From: Brachypterus glaber | Lineage: Eukaryota > Arthropoda > Insecta > Coleoptera > Kateretidae | Length of the DNA stretch: 64,000 bases | Reading direction: 5' to 3' | Assembly (NCBI GenBank): GCA_958510825.1 | Contig: OY294045.1 | Span: forward strand, 10,219,916 to 10,283,915 | In this document: positions 1 through 10,750 of the stretch, in pieces | Layout: the number at the start of each line of letters is the position of its first letter | Position numbering within the stretch: position 1 is the first letter of the stretch | The notes under the pieces: model-generated | What the model was told of the DNA's origin: nothing | The model's input: only the letters and a program-made list of their open reading frames with translations | Databases searched by the model: none | Position numbers and translations under genes: made by a program

Positions 1-450
1 AACCTTGAGGTGCACCAAATTTTTTAAATTTTAGCTATTTTAAGTGCTTTATTTACAATGAAGTTTTTAGGGTTATGTACAATGTCAGTGGATTTAAAAA
101 CAGTGTAAAATAACATTCATTTCTCGAAAAAATATATTCATATTTGTAAAAGTTACAGAAATATATAAAATTAAAAAAAAATAATAAAAGAAATAAAAAA
201 ATAACATTGATAAAATAAAGAAAAACAATAAGGTACCTCATTTAATAGCGTTTGAAACTTTTAAAGGACCCGAACTTTCATTCCTATATATTTCTGGCGT
301 GTAGAATTCTTTAATTTCTCGGCCATTTTCCCTATACTACCCCAAAATATATTGTTAAAATTGATTTTTGTTGCTGGCTTAAGTGAAGAATGTTGACATA
401 TTTGACACTTGGAAAAATTATGTTTCCAACAAGACGACTGTTTTAATTAG
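1..450. other. AT-rich sequence, nothing recognised
   Basis: Low-complexity AT-rich sequence with poly-A/T runs. I see no gene, RNA or recognisable repeat end here. Confidence 0.6.
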
Positions 451-840
451 TTTTTTCTTTTTTGCGACTCTTATAAGCTCATAATCAAACGCATTTTGCG
501 TGTTCTTATAGGCCCATAAGGGGTCTCTACTTTTTTTTCTGTTAGGTTGGCAACATACAAAATCCTGTCTCTTGAAGTTTTGCGTGCAAATGTCAATGTC
601 GATTAAAAGTTTAATTTTTTACAAAATTTTGTGTTTGGGTATTTTTTTACCGTGTTAAAATTGTGGACTGGTTAATTGCAGTAAAAAAAGAAGAGATAAC
701 TGTCAAATATATCAAAATATCATTTGTTCTTAGAATTTTAAACATAGTGTAAACTGTAATGCCAACCCAAAACAAAAATCCCTAAATCAGTCATCAATTT
801 AAATGTAAGTTTTTTAAATTTTAGAGCAAAATAGAAAAAA
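451..840 (+). mobile_element. Four-copy MITE-like family K, copy 1 (body)
   Basis: The body starts with TTTTTTCTTTTTTGCGACTC and ends with GAGCAAAATAGAAAAA, which are imperfect inverted ends. Inside is a short hairpin around CGCATTTTGCGTG. The same roughly 390 bp body recurs at 4822-5211, 21511-21905 and 51233-51815. No coding capacity is conserved between copies, so it is most simply a non-autonomous DNA element. It is followed directly by a GC-rich hairpin (856-958), as in copy 3. Confidence 0.7.
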
Positions 841-855
841 CTGTATAAAGCACTC

Positions 856-958
856 GTTTCATAACACGTTTTTAGAGCACTAGTACTTTAGAAAACTCGC
901 CGCAAGTGCCTCGTTTTCTAAACTTGTACTCGTGCGCTAAAAACGTATGTTATAAAAC
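856..958. repeat. GC-rich capping hairpin of family K copy 1
   Basis: Long imperfect inverted repeat: GTTTCATAACACGTTTTTAG on the left pairs with CTAAAAACGTATGTTATAAAAC-type sequence on the right. Inner arms read TTTAGAAAACTCG and CTCGTTTTCTAAA around a small CG-rich loop. It sits just outside the TIR-bounded body and is followed by taatatactatt. Copy 3 keeps a shortened version (21914-21995), while copies 2 and 4 keep only the right arm. Confidence 0.7.
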
Positions 959-1587
959 TAGTACTTTAATATACTATTATGTATTTCTGACTGAGTTAAA
1001 TCATCAACTGACTTTAGTGACAAATTAGATTTAAAAGGTACAATTTTTAGGTGTAGTACTTTCTAAAGATCGCAACTGTACATTTGACAATAGATTTTAT
1101 GTGTGTACTGATGATGATACCATTAGATTACTATCTAATTATAATTATTACTAAAACAACCATTAATAATGAAAGACATTTCCAGATGCAACTAAATGTG
1201 ATACATTATCCTGATAGGTAATTAAATACAGTAGCATCCGGGAAAATCCTGGATAATGTGCAATGTTCCTGGCATATTTTCTATTTTTATTACCAAATAA
1301 ATGTTTTAAGGCGAAATCTTTTCGATTTTACTGTTCGCTTGGTAATTTCTTTAAATGTTATGGCGAAACTATCAATGCAGAAGTATTCTTAACTTCCAGC
1401 AGTTATTATTATTGCTTTTTTTAAATTTTTAATATTTGTTTATATCGATTTGGTTATTTTTTTTTGCAAAATAAAGGTGAGTATATACACAAGAAAAAAT
1501 AACTCTACTTACGCACCTTCAAAAAATTCGTATTTAAACTTTTATTCTAACCACTATCGACCATGTCTGTGTCTATTTGACTCATAT
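959..1587. other. AT-rich sequence, nothing recognised
   Basis: Apparently single-copy AT-rich DNA. A 69-codon frame lies near 1450-1659 but has no recognisable similarity and no coding-like composition. Confidence 0.5.
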
Positions 1588-3345
1588 TTGACAAATTACA
1601 CTAGCTTACAAGGGTTTTATGCGCAACTTTATTTTAATGTTTTCTTATATATTTTTTGATGCTGAATACAAATCCGTCAAGAAAAAAATTCGTTGGTTCA
1701 GTTTTCGAGATAATCGATCCTAAAGATTTTATAAGGAGAAAGTTAGAGAAATCATTTATTTTCGTTTAATATTTACAAAAATTGATATTTGGAGGTTTTG
1801 AGACTTTTGAATGTCATATAAAAAAAATTATATCCTCACCCCTTATTGGGGTAGAATCACCCCGTTTAAAAACCCTGATAAGAGTTGGTACCTGGGATTT
1901 TTCATCTCGCCGAAAATGAATTGGATATTTAAAAAATTCTGCCTTCCCCCTTAGGGGAGTAGAACCACCCCTATTTATATTTTTTTAAAATTAAAGTAAT
2001 TAAAATTTGTACGTACGGGGTTTTGGGTCTCATAGAAATGGCAACCAATAAAATCAGAGAACTCATTTATTATTGACCGTTGTTAAGCATTGTTTATTGA
2101 CGACGGTCAATAATGATAACATTTAAGACAACTACTAACTTTTTTCAACTTATATGTCAAACTGACAGCTATGTCAAAATATCTTTAACTAATATTTGGA
2201 GTTACTAGCTTTAGGTAGTAGAAAAAATAGTATATGCACTACGTATGCGAACTGTCTTAAGTGTTCTCGACTGATTTTTTTGCCTTGACTCCGTCTCAGT
2301 AAAAAAACTTCAGTCTCGAACACTAAAGACTTAGTTCGCATACTAGGTGCATCAAAACGAATCTATCTCCACCATTTAAAAGGGTAGAACTACCCCTTAT
2401 CCTTTCCCGAGGAGTCTTGCGTTAGAAAAAAAAACTGGAAAATTTTTATTGTTTTTTTTACGTTTCTTCAAAAATAATTAACGTCAAAAAAAATCTGTCT
2501 CGGTCTGTGAATCTGTCTGCCTGGAAAATTTTTGACCACGATATCTCGAGAACGCTTTAGCTAAAGACCACAGGTTGGACTTTTGCTAGCCTAGCAAGCT
2601 AAGCGTGCTTATCCAAAGTTCTAGGCTGAGATTGTTATGGTAAAAATCACGTGGGGTAATTTTTTTCAAGAAAAAAATTTTTTTTTTCGTTTTTCGAAAA
2701 AATAAACTTTTTTATTTTTTTTTTTATTTTTGGTTTAAATGAATCTGGGCCTAAAGGGAAAAGTATTACTTTGTAGACAGCAGTATTTATATTTTTTGAA
2801 TTAGCTGATAAAGTTGGTATTTTTTTGTGTGTTGGGACTTTTTGTACGCAGATTTTTTCAATATTAAATTTGGTTTTAGCGAGTCTCAATGTAACAAATT
2901 TTATCATGTTAATTAAAAAAAAAAAATGTAAATATGGGTGGCCCTATGGGTTATATGGGCTATAAGGGTAAAGTCATAATTAAAAAAAAAAATAATTAAT
3001 TTTCAGAGACGAAAAACCCCCAGGTTATAATTCTTATCGGGTAGCTTAAAAAATATAAAAACGGGTGGTTGCACCCCTTAAGGGTTGAAAATAGAAACTT
3101 TTAAATATAAAATTTGTTTTTCGCGACTCTGAAAACCCCCAGATACCAATTTTTATAAATAATAAACGAAAATATATGAGTTCTATAATTTTTCCTTATA
3201 AAAACTTTGGTGTGGATTATCTCAAAAATTGAACCAACGATTTTTTTTCTTGACGGATTTGGATTCCTCATCAAAAATTATCTAAGAAAATTTGTAACTA
3301 AAGTTACTCATAAAAGTTGAAATTTGTAAACTAGTGTTATTTGTA
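1588..3345. mobile_element. Long-arm inverted-repeat element, about 1.76 kb
   Basis: The left end (1588-1740, with ATCCGTCAAGAAAAAAATTC and GGTTCAGTTTTCGAGATAAT) matches the reverse complement of the right end (3185-3345, GAACCAACGA and CTTGACGGATTTGGATT). Weaker mirrored blocks continue inward: ACCCCTTATTGGGG and AACCCTGATAAGAG on the left, CTTATCGGG and the CACCCCTTAAGGG block on the right. The interior contains two hairpins (2066-2115, 2233-2352) and a CTGTCTGCCTGG module (2485-2660). No transposase frame is visible. Confidence 0.55.
2233..2352. repeat. GC-rich hairpin with CTCG loop arms
   Basis: Arms ATGCACTACGTATGCGAACT and AGTTCGCATACTAGGTGCAT pair, as do the inner arms GTGTTCTCGACTGA and TCAGTCTCGAACAC. 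The centre is T- and A-rich. It resembles in design the capping hairpins of other families in this window, but not in sequence. Confidence 0.65.
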
Positions 3346-3778
3346 ATTAATTATCGCTATTTTTAACCGACTTACCCAAAGGAAGCAGGTTTTTAATTCT
3401 TCAATAACTTTTAAATAGGTGCAGTTAATTATAAATAAACTATTTAAAATAAAAAATTCAAAATGGATAATCCAATATGGCGCCAAAATTTTGTTAAAAG
3501 TTAGTATTCGAGGATGCCTAAATTAAAGCCATTATTAAAAATTAAAAAATCAAAATGGCGGATTCAATATGGCAGCCAAATTTGGTGATTTTTTTATGGA
3601 TTTTGATAAAAATTTATATTTAGAGACCAAATCCATTACTGAAAATAAAAAAATTTAAAATTACGGTCTAATATGACGACAAAGCCTGAAAAAAAAAATA
3701 TTTACAGATAGTTTGTTTAATTTGTTTGAAAAAACGACTCCCGGACCCTGGACATTTTAAAGGATAAAAACAAACTTT
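3346..3778. other. AT-rich sequence with short diverged repeats
   Basis: Contains two loosely repeated blocks around CAATATGGCGCCAAA and CAATATGGCAGCCAAA (3472-3580). No gene or element end is recognised. Confidence 0.45.
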
Positions 3779-4204
3779 ACACGGAAAAAAAAATTATAGC
3801 TAGGAGCGCTATAACACACATACCAAGCAAATTATAATCGCTTATTATATAAATACAAGGCTTTCTCTTACAATTATGGCAGTCAGTGTAAAAATTTATA
3901 TGAAATACTTTAATTGTTTAGTGAATAATAAAATATAACAAATAGTATGGCATTTATAGCTTAAATAGATTTAATTATTGTCCGTGCTAATAATTTTTAT
4001 AATATAATAAAATTTCTGTAAATTTATAATAGTGCCTGTAATAAATATAATCGTGTCTGTAATATATATAATCGTTTCCAATTTATTTTTAACATTACTA
4101 GTTATTGTGTCCCTTATAATCTATAGCTTAAATCACTATAATTTGCCACTGTTACCAAATATCTTATAATGTATAGCGCAGAGCCCACTAATTTCTTTCC
4201 GTAT
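3779..4204 (+). mobile_element. ACACGGAAA MITE family B, copy 1
   Basis: About 425 bp bounded by ACACGGAAAAAAAAATTA and TAATTTCTTTCCGT. Near-identical copies lie at 9966-10393 (same orientation) and 40489-40914 (opposite). The terminal inverted repeat is about 16 bp. There is no coding frame shared by copies. The high identity between copies suggests recent activity. Confidence 0.8.
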
Positions 4205-4616
4205 ATAAAATGCTCTTTTTCTGTTTTCTCTTATGAAACATCACAGGTCATTTAACAAAACTGAAATAACAATCATGACACAGGATAGTAACCTCGGGAT
4301 CAGCATATATGATATTATCACACCTTAATGTATATTAAAGCCTTCACTGTGATCCCATTTCCTTAGATAACGTTTTTAAAGCTTTTTTTTAAATATTCGA
4401 GGGCTCTCATATTTATTATCTTGGGACACCTTTTTTCGGTTCACCAAATCTGGTGCTCAAAGTCAATGGGCGAGAAGTGCCACTGTTATGCAAATTTAAG
4501 CTCTCCGTTGTATCAAGTTTATACTTGGTTGCAAATAAAATCTTTTTTTCTTTAAAATTTTTAATAAAAAAATATAGAAAAAAAGGTACCTATGACTAAT
4601 TATTTTCCAACGCGAG
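4205..4616. other. AT-rich sequence, nothing recognised
   Basis: No gene, RNA or repeat boundary is identified between family B copy 1 and the tRNA-like locus. Confidence 0.45.
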
Positions 4617-4687
4617 TCTCAGTAGCTTATTTAGCAAAGAACCAGGCTAAAAACCGTGTGGATTCTGGTTCGAATCCATACTGAGAC
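4617..4687 (+). tRNA. tRNA-like sequence (pseudogene or SINE head)
   Basis: The ends TCTCAGT and ACTGAGA form a perfect 7-bp acceptor-like stem that extends two more pairs outward. A T-loop/B-box-like GGTTCGAATCC lies 13 bases before the 3' end. A T8 run follows within 5 bases and could stop RNA polymerase III. The anticodon stem is poor (CCAGG opposite CCGTG around CTAAAAA), so an active tRNA is doubtful. A decayed tRNA or tRNA-derived SINE head is more likely. Confidence 0.4.
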
Positions 4688-4691
4688 TTGA

Positions 4692-4700
4692 GTTTTTTTT
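4692..4700 (+). terminator. Possible Pol III terminator (T run)
   Basis: A run of eight T directly downstream of the tRNA-like sequence, in the position expected for Pol III termination. In such AT-rich DNA the run could be chance. Confidence 0.25.
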
Positions 4701-4821
4701 CTAATTTTCTCTTTGTCAGTATTATATTATCAGTGCAGGTTTAAACAGGATCAGCATATAAATAAATGGTATATTTATGTCAAGTCAACGTCAAGTTATT
4801 TTGGAAATTTTAATTTTACAA

Positions 4822-5297
4822 TTTTTTTCTATTTTGCGACTCTTATAAGCTTATAATCACACGCATTTTGCGTGTTCTTATAGGCCCATAAGAGGTCTCT
4901 ACTTTTTTTTGCTGTTGGGTTGGCAACATACAAAAGCCCATCTCTTGACGTTTTGCGTGCAAATGTCAATGTCGATTTAAAGTTTAATTTTTTACAAAAT
5001 TTTGTGTTTGGGTTATTTTTTTACCGTGTTAAAATTGTGGATTGGTTAATTGCAGTGAAAAAAGAAGAGATGACTGTAAAATATATTGAAATATCATTTG
5101 TTCTTAGAATTTTAAACATAATGTAAACTGTAATGCCAACCCAAAACAAAAATCCCTAAATCAGTCATCAATTTAAATGTAAGTTTTTTAAATTTTAGAG
5201 CAAAATAGAAAACTTTAGAAAGCGGTTCGTTTTCTAAACTTGTACTCGTGCGCTAAAAACGTATTTTATGAAACTTGTACTTTAATATACTATTAAA
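4822..5297 (+). mobile_element. Family K, copy 2 (body plus hairpin remnant)
   Basis: The body 4822-5211 is closely similar to copy 1 (shared CTCTTGACGTTTTGCGTGCA type sequence). Beyond it only the right half of the capping hairpin survives (5212-5297, with TTGTACTCGTGCGCTAAAAA). Confidence 0.7.
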
Positions 5298-5450
5298 GGT
5301 CCCGCACGACTTTAAATAAATAATATAAAATAAAATCTTAAAAATATTTATATTTTGACCTTTCTTTTCCTAAAAATTAAAATTGTGATCCTTAAAAACT
5401 GAAATATGCTTGGTAAAATCTTAAAAAATTAAACTGGATGAATTTAATTT

Positions 5451-5472
5451 ATTATTATTATTATTATTATTA
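5451..5472 (+). repeat. (ATT)n microsatellite
   Basis: About seven ATT units immediately before the left arm of the 2.95 kb element. Confidence 0.8.
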
Positions 5473-6386
5473 TACTATTCACAGCGCGTGTGCTAAAATA
5501 GTATTATACGCTTATAATACTATTACGTATAAATCCGTCCGTCCGTCCGTCTGTCCGATGTCACGACTTTTGTTGTAAACACAAGAACAAATTATCCGAT
5601 CAACTTAAAAATTTCAGGAAAAAGTTCTACTAAGGGAAGATCCCTATTGTTTTTGAAAGTAATCCCCCCAAAAACAAAAAAAAAGTGATGGGGGTTTAAA
5701 CATTAAAAAAAAATAAAAGAAACTATCATTAAAAAAAATTATAATTTTTTGTTTTTCGCAAAAAGAAAATTAAAAATAAAAATAATAATTTTGTATTCTT
5801 TTTAAGTATTTTTTTTATTTTTTTTTGACAATTAATTTGTTTAAGTAGGTTTGGGAAGATGCAATATATCATTTATTGTGAATAGTATATAATGGAATCC
5901 GTAGCATTACATATGTATCTTCAAGGCTTGTTTTATTTTACTTCAAACATAAAATGTTTGTTAACAAAAGAAAAGTGGACATTAATCTTTAAAAATATTC
6001 ATACGTTGTACGAATAAAACGTAAAATATTTTATGTACATTGTGTGTGATTTTATTCGTGTCTGCACGGAATAAAAATCAAATTACACATAATCCATCAA
6101 AATTTTCCCCAGCTTGCTGGCTTCTTAGTATGTATGAAGTGCTGTCAATCGACCAAGTTTTTTCTTCTATTTTTCACACATCACGTCGGAAAAAGATTAT
6201 TGATACGGCCATTTTATTTTTAAAAAATATATGTACCTTACCGTTTGAAAAATACAATAAAAATAAGATATAAAATGTTATTAAATAATAAAATATTTTT
6301 TTCACTACTAGCTTTAGAACATACCATTATTTATCATGTTTTCAGACTGTGAAATCAATTTTCTACACCTATAGCAATAATATTTT

Positions 6387-6718
6387 TTATCCAATACATA
6401 CAGATAATGCGACAATTATCAGCTTTATTTTAAATAGATAAACTCAATAATAACCCCCGCGTGACTTTTACTTTATTGATTGGATAATTATTTATTTTAC
6501 CCACTCAACTGTCACTTTTCAAATTATTTTCTTGTAAATGTCATTAAAATTTTTAATAAAAATATGAATTTCTAAGCTATTTATTGGATAAAACCTTGTA
6601 TGGCACTCATGGGTAAACCAATATTGCCCTCTCGAAAATTAACCTGCTTGGCTGACGCCTCGCAGGTTAATTTTCTCATGGGCAATATCTTACTTTACCC
6701 ACTAGTACCATAAATAAC
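6387..6718 (+). mobile_element. Family C MITE, copy 1 (nested in element L)
   Basis: Starts TTATCCAATACATACAGATA and ends with ACTAGTACCATAAATAACT. The last 110 bp are a hairpin: CATGGGTAAACC, ATTGCCC and AATTAACCTGC on the left mirror GCAGGTTAATT, GGGCAATAT and TTTACCCACTAG on the right, around a TTGGCTGACGCC loop. Other copies are at 44882-45215, 45216-45550, 45551-45888 and 62713-63046. Confidence 0.75.
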
Positions 6719-6995
6719 TTTTGCGTTAAAATTACATAAAGTTTATTAGTTTTTCTTAATATTTGACCAGTTTTTTATCAGTTTAGTTCACAAAATTAAA
6801 ACTGTTCCATCTCTTGTTAAATATTTAAACCTGATATCTGTCACAACAATCTGACATAACCTTCAATTTTTGCATTATAATTTGTAAATATGTGCTAAAA
6901 TTAAATAAGAATCTTTTTTAAGTAAATTATTAAATAACATTAATTGCTTTATTTAAAAATATGTGTTTTGTTGCATTTACAATGTTGCGTGGGGA
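6717..6995 (+). repeat. Dispersed repeat M, copy 1
   Basis: About 280 bp matching 34330-34615 in reverse complement (shared ATATTTGACCAGTTTTTTAT and CATAACCTTCAATTTTTGCA). No coding potential; its ends are unclear. Here it lies directly beside family C inside element L. At the other locus it lies beside a GC-rich hairpin (34119-34240). Confidence 0.6.
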
Positions 6996-8425
6996 TTCAA
7001 ATGTACCAGCACGGTCTCTATGTTACTATGACAACATTTTGTATACAATACACACATTGCAGTATTTAATATCACAAGTAAAGTATTAAATACCAATGGT
7101 GGCGATATAAATAACAAATATGTATTTACAAATAAAATTTAGTATTAAAATTACAATGACATTTTCTGAATGTAGCACGTCGACTTGCGTGCGTTTTTCA
7201 GTTAATTAATAATAGAAATTTGGTTAATGCGAATGGTAAAACAGAGACACAACCCTAGAAACTGGTTCGAAAATCAGTTTAAGTAGAATAGTATGAGGTA
7301 AAACAAGCATGAATGTATTTTATGCAAAATCTACAATATCTGTATATTTTAAAAAAATATTATTAAAAAGTTTAAATATATTTTAATTAAAAATGCATAT
7401 ATACAACCTATTAAAACAATTTCTATTAAAATAGTTTAATTAAATTTCATTTAAATAATAAAATAAGTAAAAAAAAGTAAAAAATACAAATAAAAAACCA
7501 ACAATTTGTTGAGTAAATTGAATTTGATTTGAACTTTACGAGGGTGCTATACTTTTCATGCTAAAGCTAAACAGAGTATAACAAACTAATATACAGTTAC
7601 CGGTATCTATTACATTAAATAAGCTTTTGACCTACATAGTTTACTTTCTATACACCGCAAAAAATTCACAAAATGTTTGGATAGATTATTATCTATCATA
7701 GATCCAAAAAGTTATTAAATTTTATAAAATGCATACATGCGATGATTAAATTTTTAAACAAACAAAATTCTCAGAACTTCAAAAAAAACAAGCCGTGAAG
7801 ATATGTAATGATACGCAATCCATTATATATTATTCACAGTAAATGGTATATTGCATTTCCCAAAAAAAAAATAATTTTCAAAAAAAAAAAAAAAGAAAAT
7901 TATTGAAAAAAAAATCAAAAAAATAGTTTTTTAAATTTTTTAAATTTTTCAATTTTTTTATTATATTTTCTTTTTGCGAGAAACGAAAAATTAAAAAAAA
8001 AATTAAAAAAAATTCAAGAAAAAAAATTAAAAAAATCAACATTTTTCGATTTTTTTATTTTTCTTTTGGTATAGTTTTGGTATTTTTTTCAGCTTTTTTC
8101 GATTTTTTTTTACCTCCCATAACTTTTTTGTTTTTGGGGGGATTACTTTCAAAAACAATAGGGATCTTCCCCTCGTAATTTTGATTTTTCCTAAAAAAAT
8201 CAAGTCGATCCGATTCTTGAGTTATCGTGTTTACAAAAATCGTGACATCGGACGGACAAACGGCCGGACAGACAGACGAACTTTTCAACAAAAAAGTTGT
8301 TTTTTTTATGAAACAAAATATCCAAGAATTTTTTGTCTTATACGATTTTTGAAAAATTTGAAAAATTCAAAACTACCGTATAATACTATTCTAGCGCAGG
8401 CGCTGTGAATAGTATAATAATTGTT

Positions 8426-8560
8426 TGTCCTTCAGTCCAAAATTCCCTATTAGAACGATGTTCTTTCTTTTTGGTTTGTTTAATAATAATTTTACTGTTT
8501 TATTACTGTGTATAATTATATTAATAATATGATTTTTAAATTTATTTAAATTATATTAGC
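8426..8560. other. AT-rich spacer
   Basis: Short AT-rich segment between element L and MITE A. Nothing recognised. Confidence 0.4.
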
Positions 8561-8940
8561 ACGGGTCGGATCGAAGTAACCATTACCGGGGGCATGCAAA
8601 AATTAGAATTTTAAAAAACTCTTTTTTCAAGTAAATAGACACTTTAAACTATTGTTTACCAAGCGGAATGCCATGTCGACGCTGTTAATACTCAGTGAGT
8701 TACTTGGTCATGGTCCATGACTCATGGAGAAGGACTTTTTTTTGTTGAAAATTTTTTCTCGTTTCAAAAAACGAATAGTTAATACAAAAATATTGTTTTT
8801 TTAATTAATTATTCGTTTTTTAAAAAGGGAAATAATTTTCAAGAAAAAAAAAATTAAGTCCTTCTCCATGAGTCATGGACCATGACCAAGTGACTCACTG
8901 AGTATCAACAGCGCCGACATGACATTCCGCTTGGTGAACA

Positions 8941-8952
8941 ATAGTTTAAAGT
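8941..8952. repeat. Left 12 bp target-site duplication
   Basis: ATAGTTTAAAGT, repeated exactly at 9660-9671 and present once at the empty site 40469-40480 in MITE A copy 2. Confidence 0.85.
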
Positions 8953-9043
8953 AAGGACAGAAATTTTTAATTTTAAACAAAATTATAAAAATATTAATTT
9001 ATTATTCCATCAATCTATTTTCTAATCATCGTACAGAGTGATA

Positions 9044-9088
9044 TTGGTAGACTGACAGTTTCGGGCTGCTGGCCCTCTTCAGTACCAA
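9044..9088 (-). ncRNA. Hammerhead ribozyme motif, type I, unit 1
   Basis: Read on the minus strand the 45 nt are: stem I strand TTGGTA; core CTGAAGA (consensus CUGANGA); stem II GGGC-CAGCA-GCCC; core GAAA; stem III CTGTCAG; then TC and the second stem I strand TACCAA. Stem I pairs 6/6 and stem II 4/4. Stem III is self-complementary around one T, so it can form a tiny hairpin or a dimer, as known for Penelope-type hammerheads. Predicted self-cleavage follows the C at 9050, between 9050 and 9049. All invariant core bases are present. Activity is not proven. Confidence 0.8.
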
Positions 9089-9397
9089 GAGTCAACTCTG
9101 CACGCTGATTAAGAAAACGTTTTTAGACTTTACTCGCAAAAGGAATATAGCCATTAGATTGATGTAGACTTGTGCGCCATCTATTTCTAGATGTAGACAA
9201 CTACTCATACCTCTCCTTATCTGGAGACTTTGAATGGTAGCAAGTTGAAGACTTGTGTGTCTCAAGCACATAGTACCACTAACGGGTGGTTAGACGTAAA
9301 ATTAGTAAGGACAGAAATTTTTAATTTTAAACAAAATTATAAAAATATTAATTTATTATTCCATCAATCTATTTTCTAATCATCGTACAGAGTGATA

Positions 9398-9442
9398 TTG
9401 GTAGACTGACAGTTTCGGGCTGCTGGCCCTCTTCAGTACCAA
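9398..9442 (-). ncRNA. Hammerhead ribozyme motif, type I, unit 2
   Basis: Exact repeat of the first motif, displaced by 354 bp. Cleavage at both sites of a minus-strand transcript would release one 354 nt unit, the expected monomer of a retrozyme-like circular RNA. Confidence 0.8.
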
Positions 9443-9659
9443 GAGTCAACTCTGCACGCTGATTAAGAAAACGTTTTTAGACTTTACTCGCAAAAGGAAT
9501 ATAGCCATTAGATTGATGTAGACTTGTGCGCCATCTATTTCTAGATGTAGACAACTACTCATACCTCTCCTTATCTGGAGACTTTGAATGGTAGCAAGTT
9601 GTCAGTCTACCAATATCACTCTGTACGATGATTAGAAAATAGATTGATGGAATAATAAA

Positions 9660-9671
9660 ATAGTTTAAAGT
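9660..9671. repeat. Right 12 bp target-site duplication
   Basis: Exact copy of 8941-8952. MITE A sequence resumes immediately after it with GTCTATTTAC. Confidence 0.85.
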
Positions 9672-9751
9672 GTCTATTTACTTGAAAAAAGAGTTTTTTA
9701 AAATTCAAATTTTTGCATGCCCCTGGTAATGGCTACTTCTATCCGACTCGT

Positions 9752-9965
9752 GTGCATAAGTAAAACTAAGTTTATAATATCAAAAATACTCAACCCTTTT
9801 ACTGAGCTCACGAGATAACTAAATTATTAAAAGCGGTAAAAGCTTTTTTAGCTTGCTAATCTAGTTAAATTTTATTATGAACGGGATTACGAACTTGTTA
9901 TGTTGGTATATGGATAAACTCATCAAGTACGTGTACTTCCGCCCCAAAACGTTTGTTATTGCCGG
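9752..9965. other. AT-rich spacer
   Basis: No recognised features between MITE A and family B copy 2. Confidence 0.4.
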
Positions 9966-10393
9966 TACACGGAAAAAAAAAATTATAGCTAGGAGCGCTA
10001 TAACACACATACCAAGCAAATTATAATCGCTTATTATATAAATACAAGGCTTTCTCTTACAATTATGGCAGTCAGTGTAAAAATTTATATGAAATACTTT
10101 AATTGTTTAGTGAATAATAAAATATAACAAATAGTATGGCATTTATAACTTAAATAGATTTAATTATTGTCTGTGCTAATAATTTTTATAATATAATAAA
10201 ATTTCTGTAAATTTATAATGGTGCCTGTAATAAATATAATCGTGTCTGTAATATATATAATCGTTTCCAATTTAGTTTTAACATTATTAGTTATTGTGTC
10301 CCTTATAATCTATAGCTTAAATCACTATAATTTGCCACTGTTACCAAATATCTTATAATGTATAGCGCAGAGCCCACTAATTTCTTTCCGTGT
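9966..10393 (+). mobile_element. ACACGGAAA MITE family B, copy 2
   Basis: Bounded by ACACGGAAAAAAAAAATTA and TAATTTCTTTCCGTGT, nearly identical to copy 1. The intact TIR is clearer here because the right end keeps CCGTGT. Confidence 0.8.
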
Positions 10394-10692
10394 ATACTAA
10401 ATTATTGTTTTTTAAATAAATTAAAAAGTATTAGTTTGGACTTTTTAGTGGTATTTATGTATATTAAACTTTTTTTAAAACTAAATTATTCATCTTATGG
10501 TACTAAAATATACAGGGGCTCGTTAAAAAATCAAAGTTAGAAATATTTCCGGTGAAACCGGAAGCGAAAATGTTTACTAAATTGGATAATTAGATAGATT
10601 ATATATAAAGATTAAATATTTCTCCAATAAGCGCATTTTTATATAAAAAATTATATTTTTGATGATCCTTGCTCATATTGGAGGTAGTTTTT
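10394..10692. other. AT-rich spacer with an inverted CCGGTT motif
   Basis: Holds TTTCCGGTGAAACCGGAAGC (10544-10563), a small inverted sequence resembling one near 63683. Nothing else recognised. Confidence 0.35.
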
Positions 10693-10750
10693 AAATAAAC
10701 TTAAGACGATATTATCTCTCCAAAAATGTTTTTATTATTATTACATAAAT

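Larger units (their letters stand above)
5468..8419. mobile_element. Long-TIR foldback element L, about 2.95 kb
   Basis: The left end TATACTATTCACAGCGC is mirrored at 8391-8416 (GCGCTGTGAATAGTATA). The match continues inward through TAGTATTATACG, a CCGTCC/CTGTCC run, GATCCCTATTGTTTTTGAAA, CCCCCCAAAAACAAAAA and, beyond poly-A tracts, ATGCAATATA with ACATATCTTCAC (5865-5945 against 7785-7862). Arms are therefore about 480 and 640 bp. The interior (5946-7784) has no transposase frame but hosts a family C MITE and a second repeat. A piece of the right arm recurs at 63305-63385. Confidence 0.65.
8953..9659 (-). mobile_element. Hammerhead-bearing retroelement (Penelope-like or retrozyme-like)
   Basis: A 707 bp insertion inside MITE A, flanked by a perfect 12 bp duplication ATAGTTTAAAGT (8941-8952 and 9660-9671) that is single in the other MITE A copy (40469-40480). 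It consists of a direct repeat with a 354 bp period (8953-9306; truncated second unit 9307-9601), then an inverted partial unit (9602-9659). Each direct unit holds a hammerhead motif on the minus strand. Known Penelope-like elements show tandem pseudo-LTRs, inverted partial copies and hammerhead ribozymes, and animal retrozymes are tandem units of similar size. There is no reverse transcriptase frame, so it would be non-autonomous. The class assignment is inference; the structure is seen directly. Confidence 0.7.
8561..9751. mobile_element. Palindromic MITE A, copy 1, interrupted
   Basis: The left terminal sequence CGGGTCGGATCGAAGTAACC and the block around GGGGGCATGCAAAAATT are mirrored at the right end (AATTTTTGCATGCCCC, then CTTCTATCCGACTCG). 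Further arms mirror each other, for example CTTGGTCATGGTCCATGACT against AGTCATGGACCATGACC. Without the inner insertion the element is about 470 bp. It is split at 8953-9659 by a ribozyme-bearing insertion. A second, truncated copy lies at 40245-40490. Confidence 0.75.
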
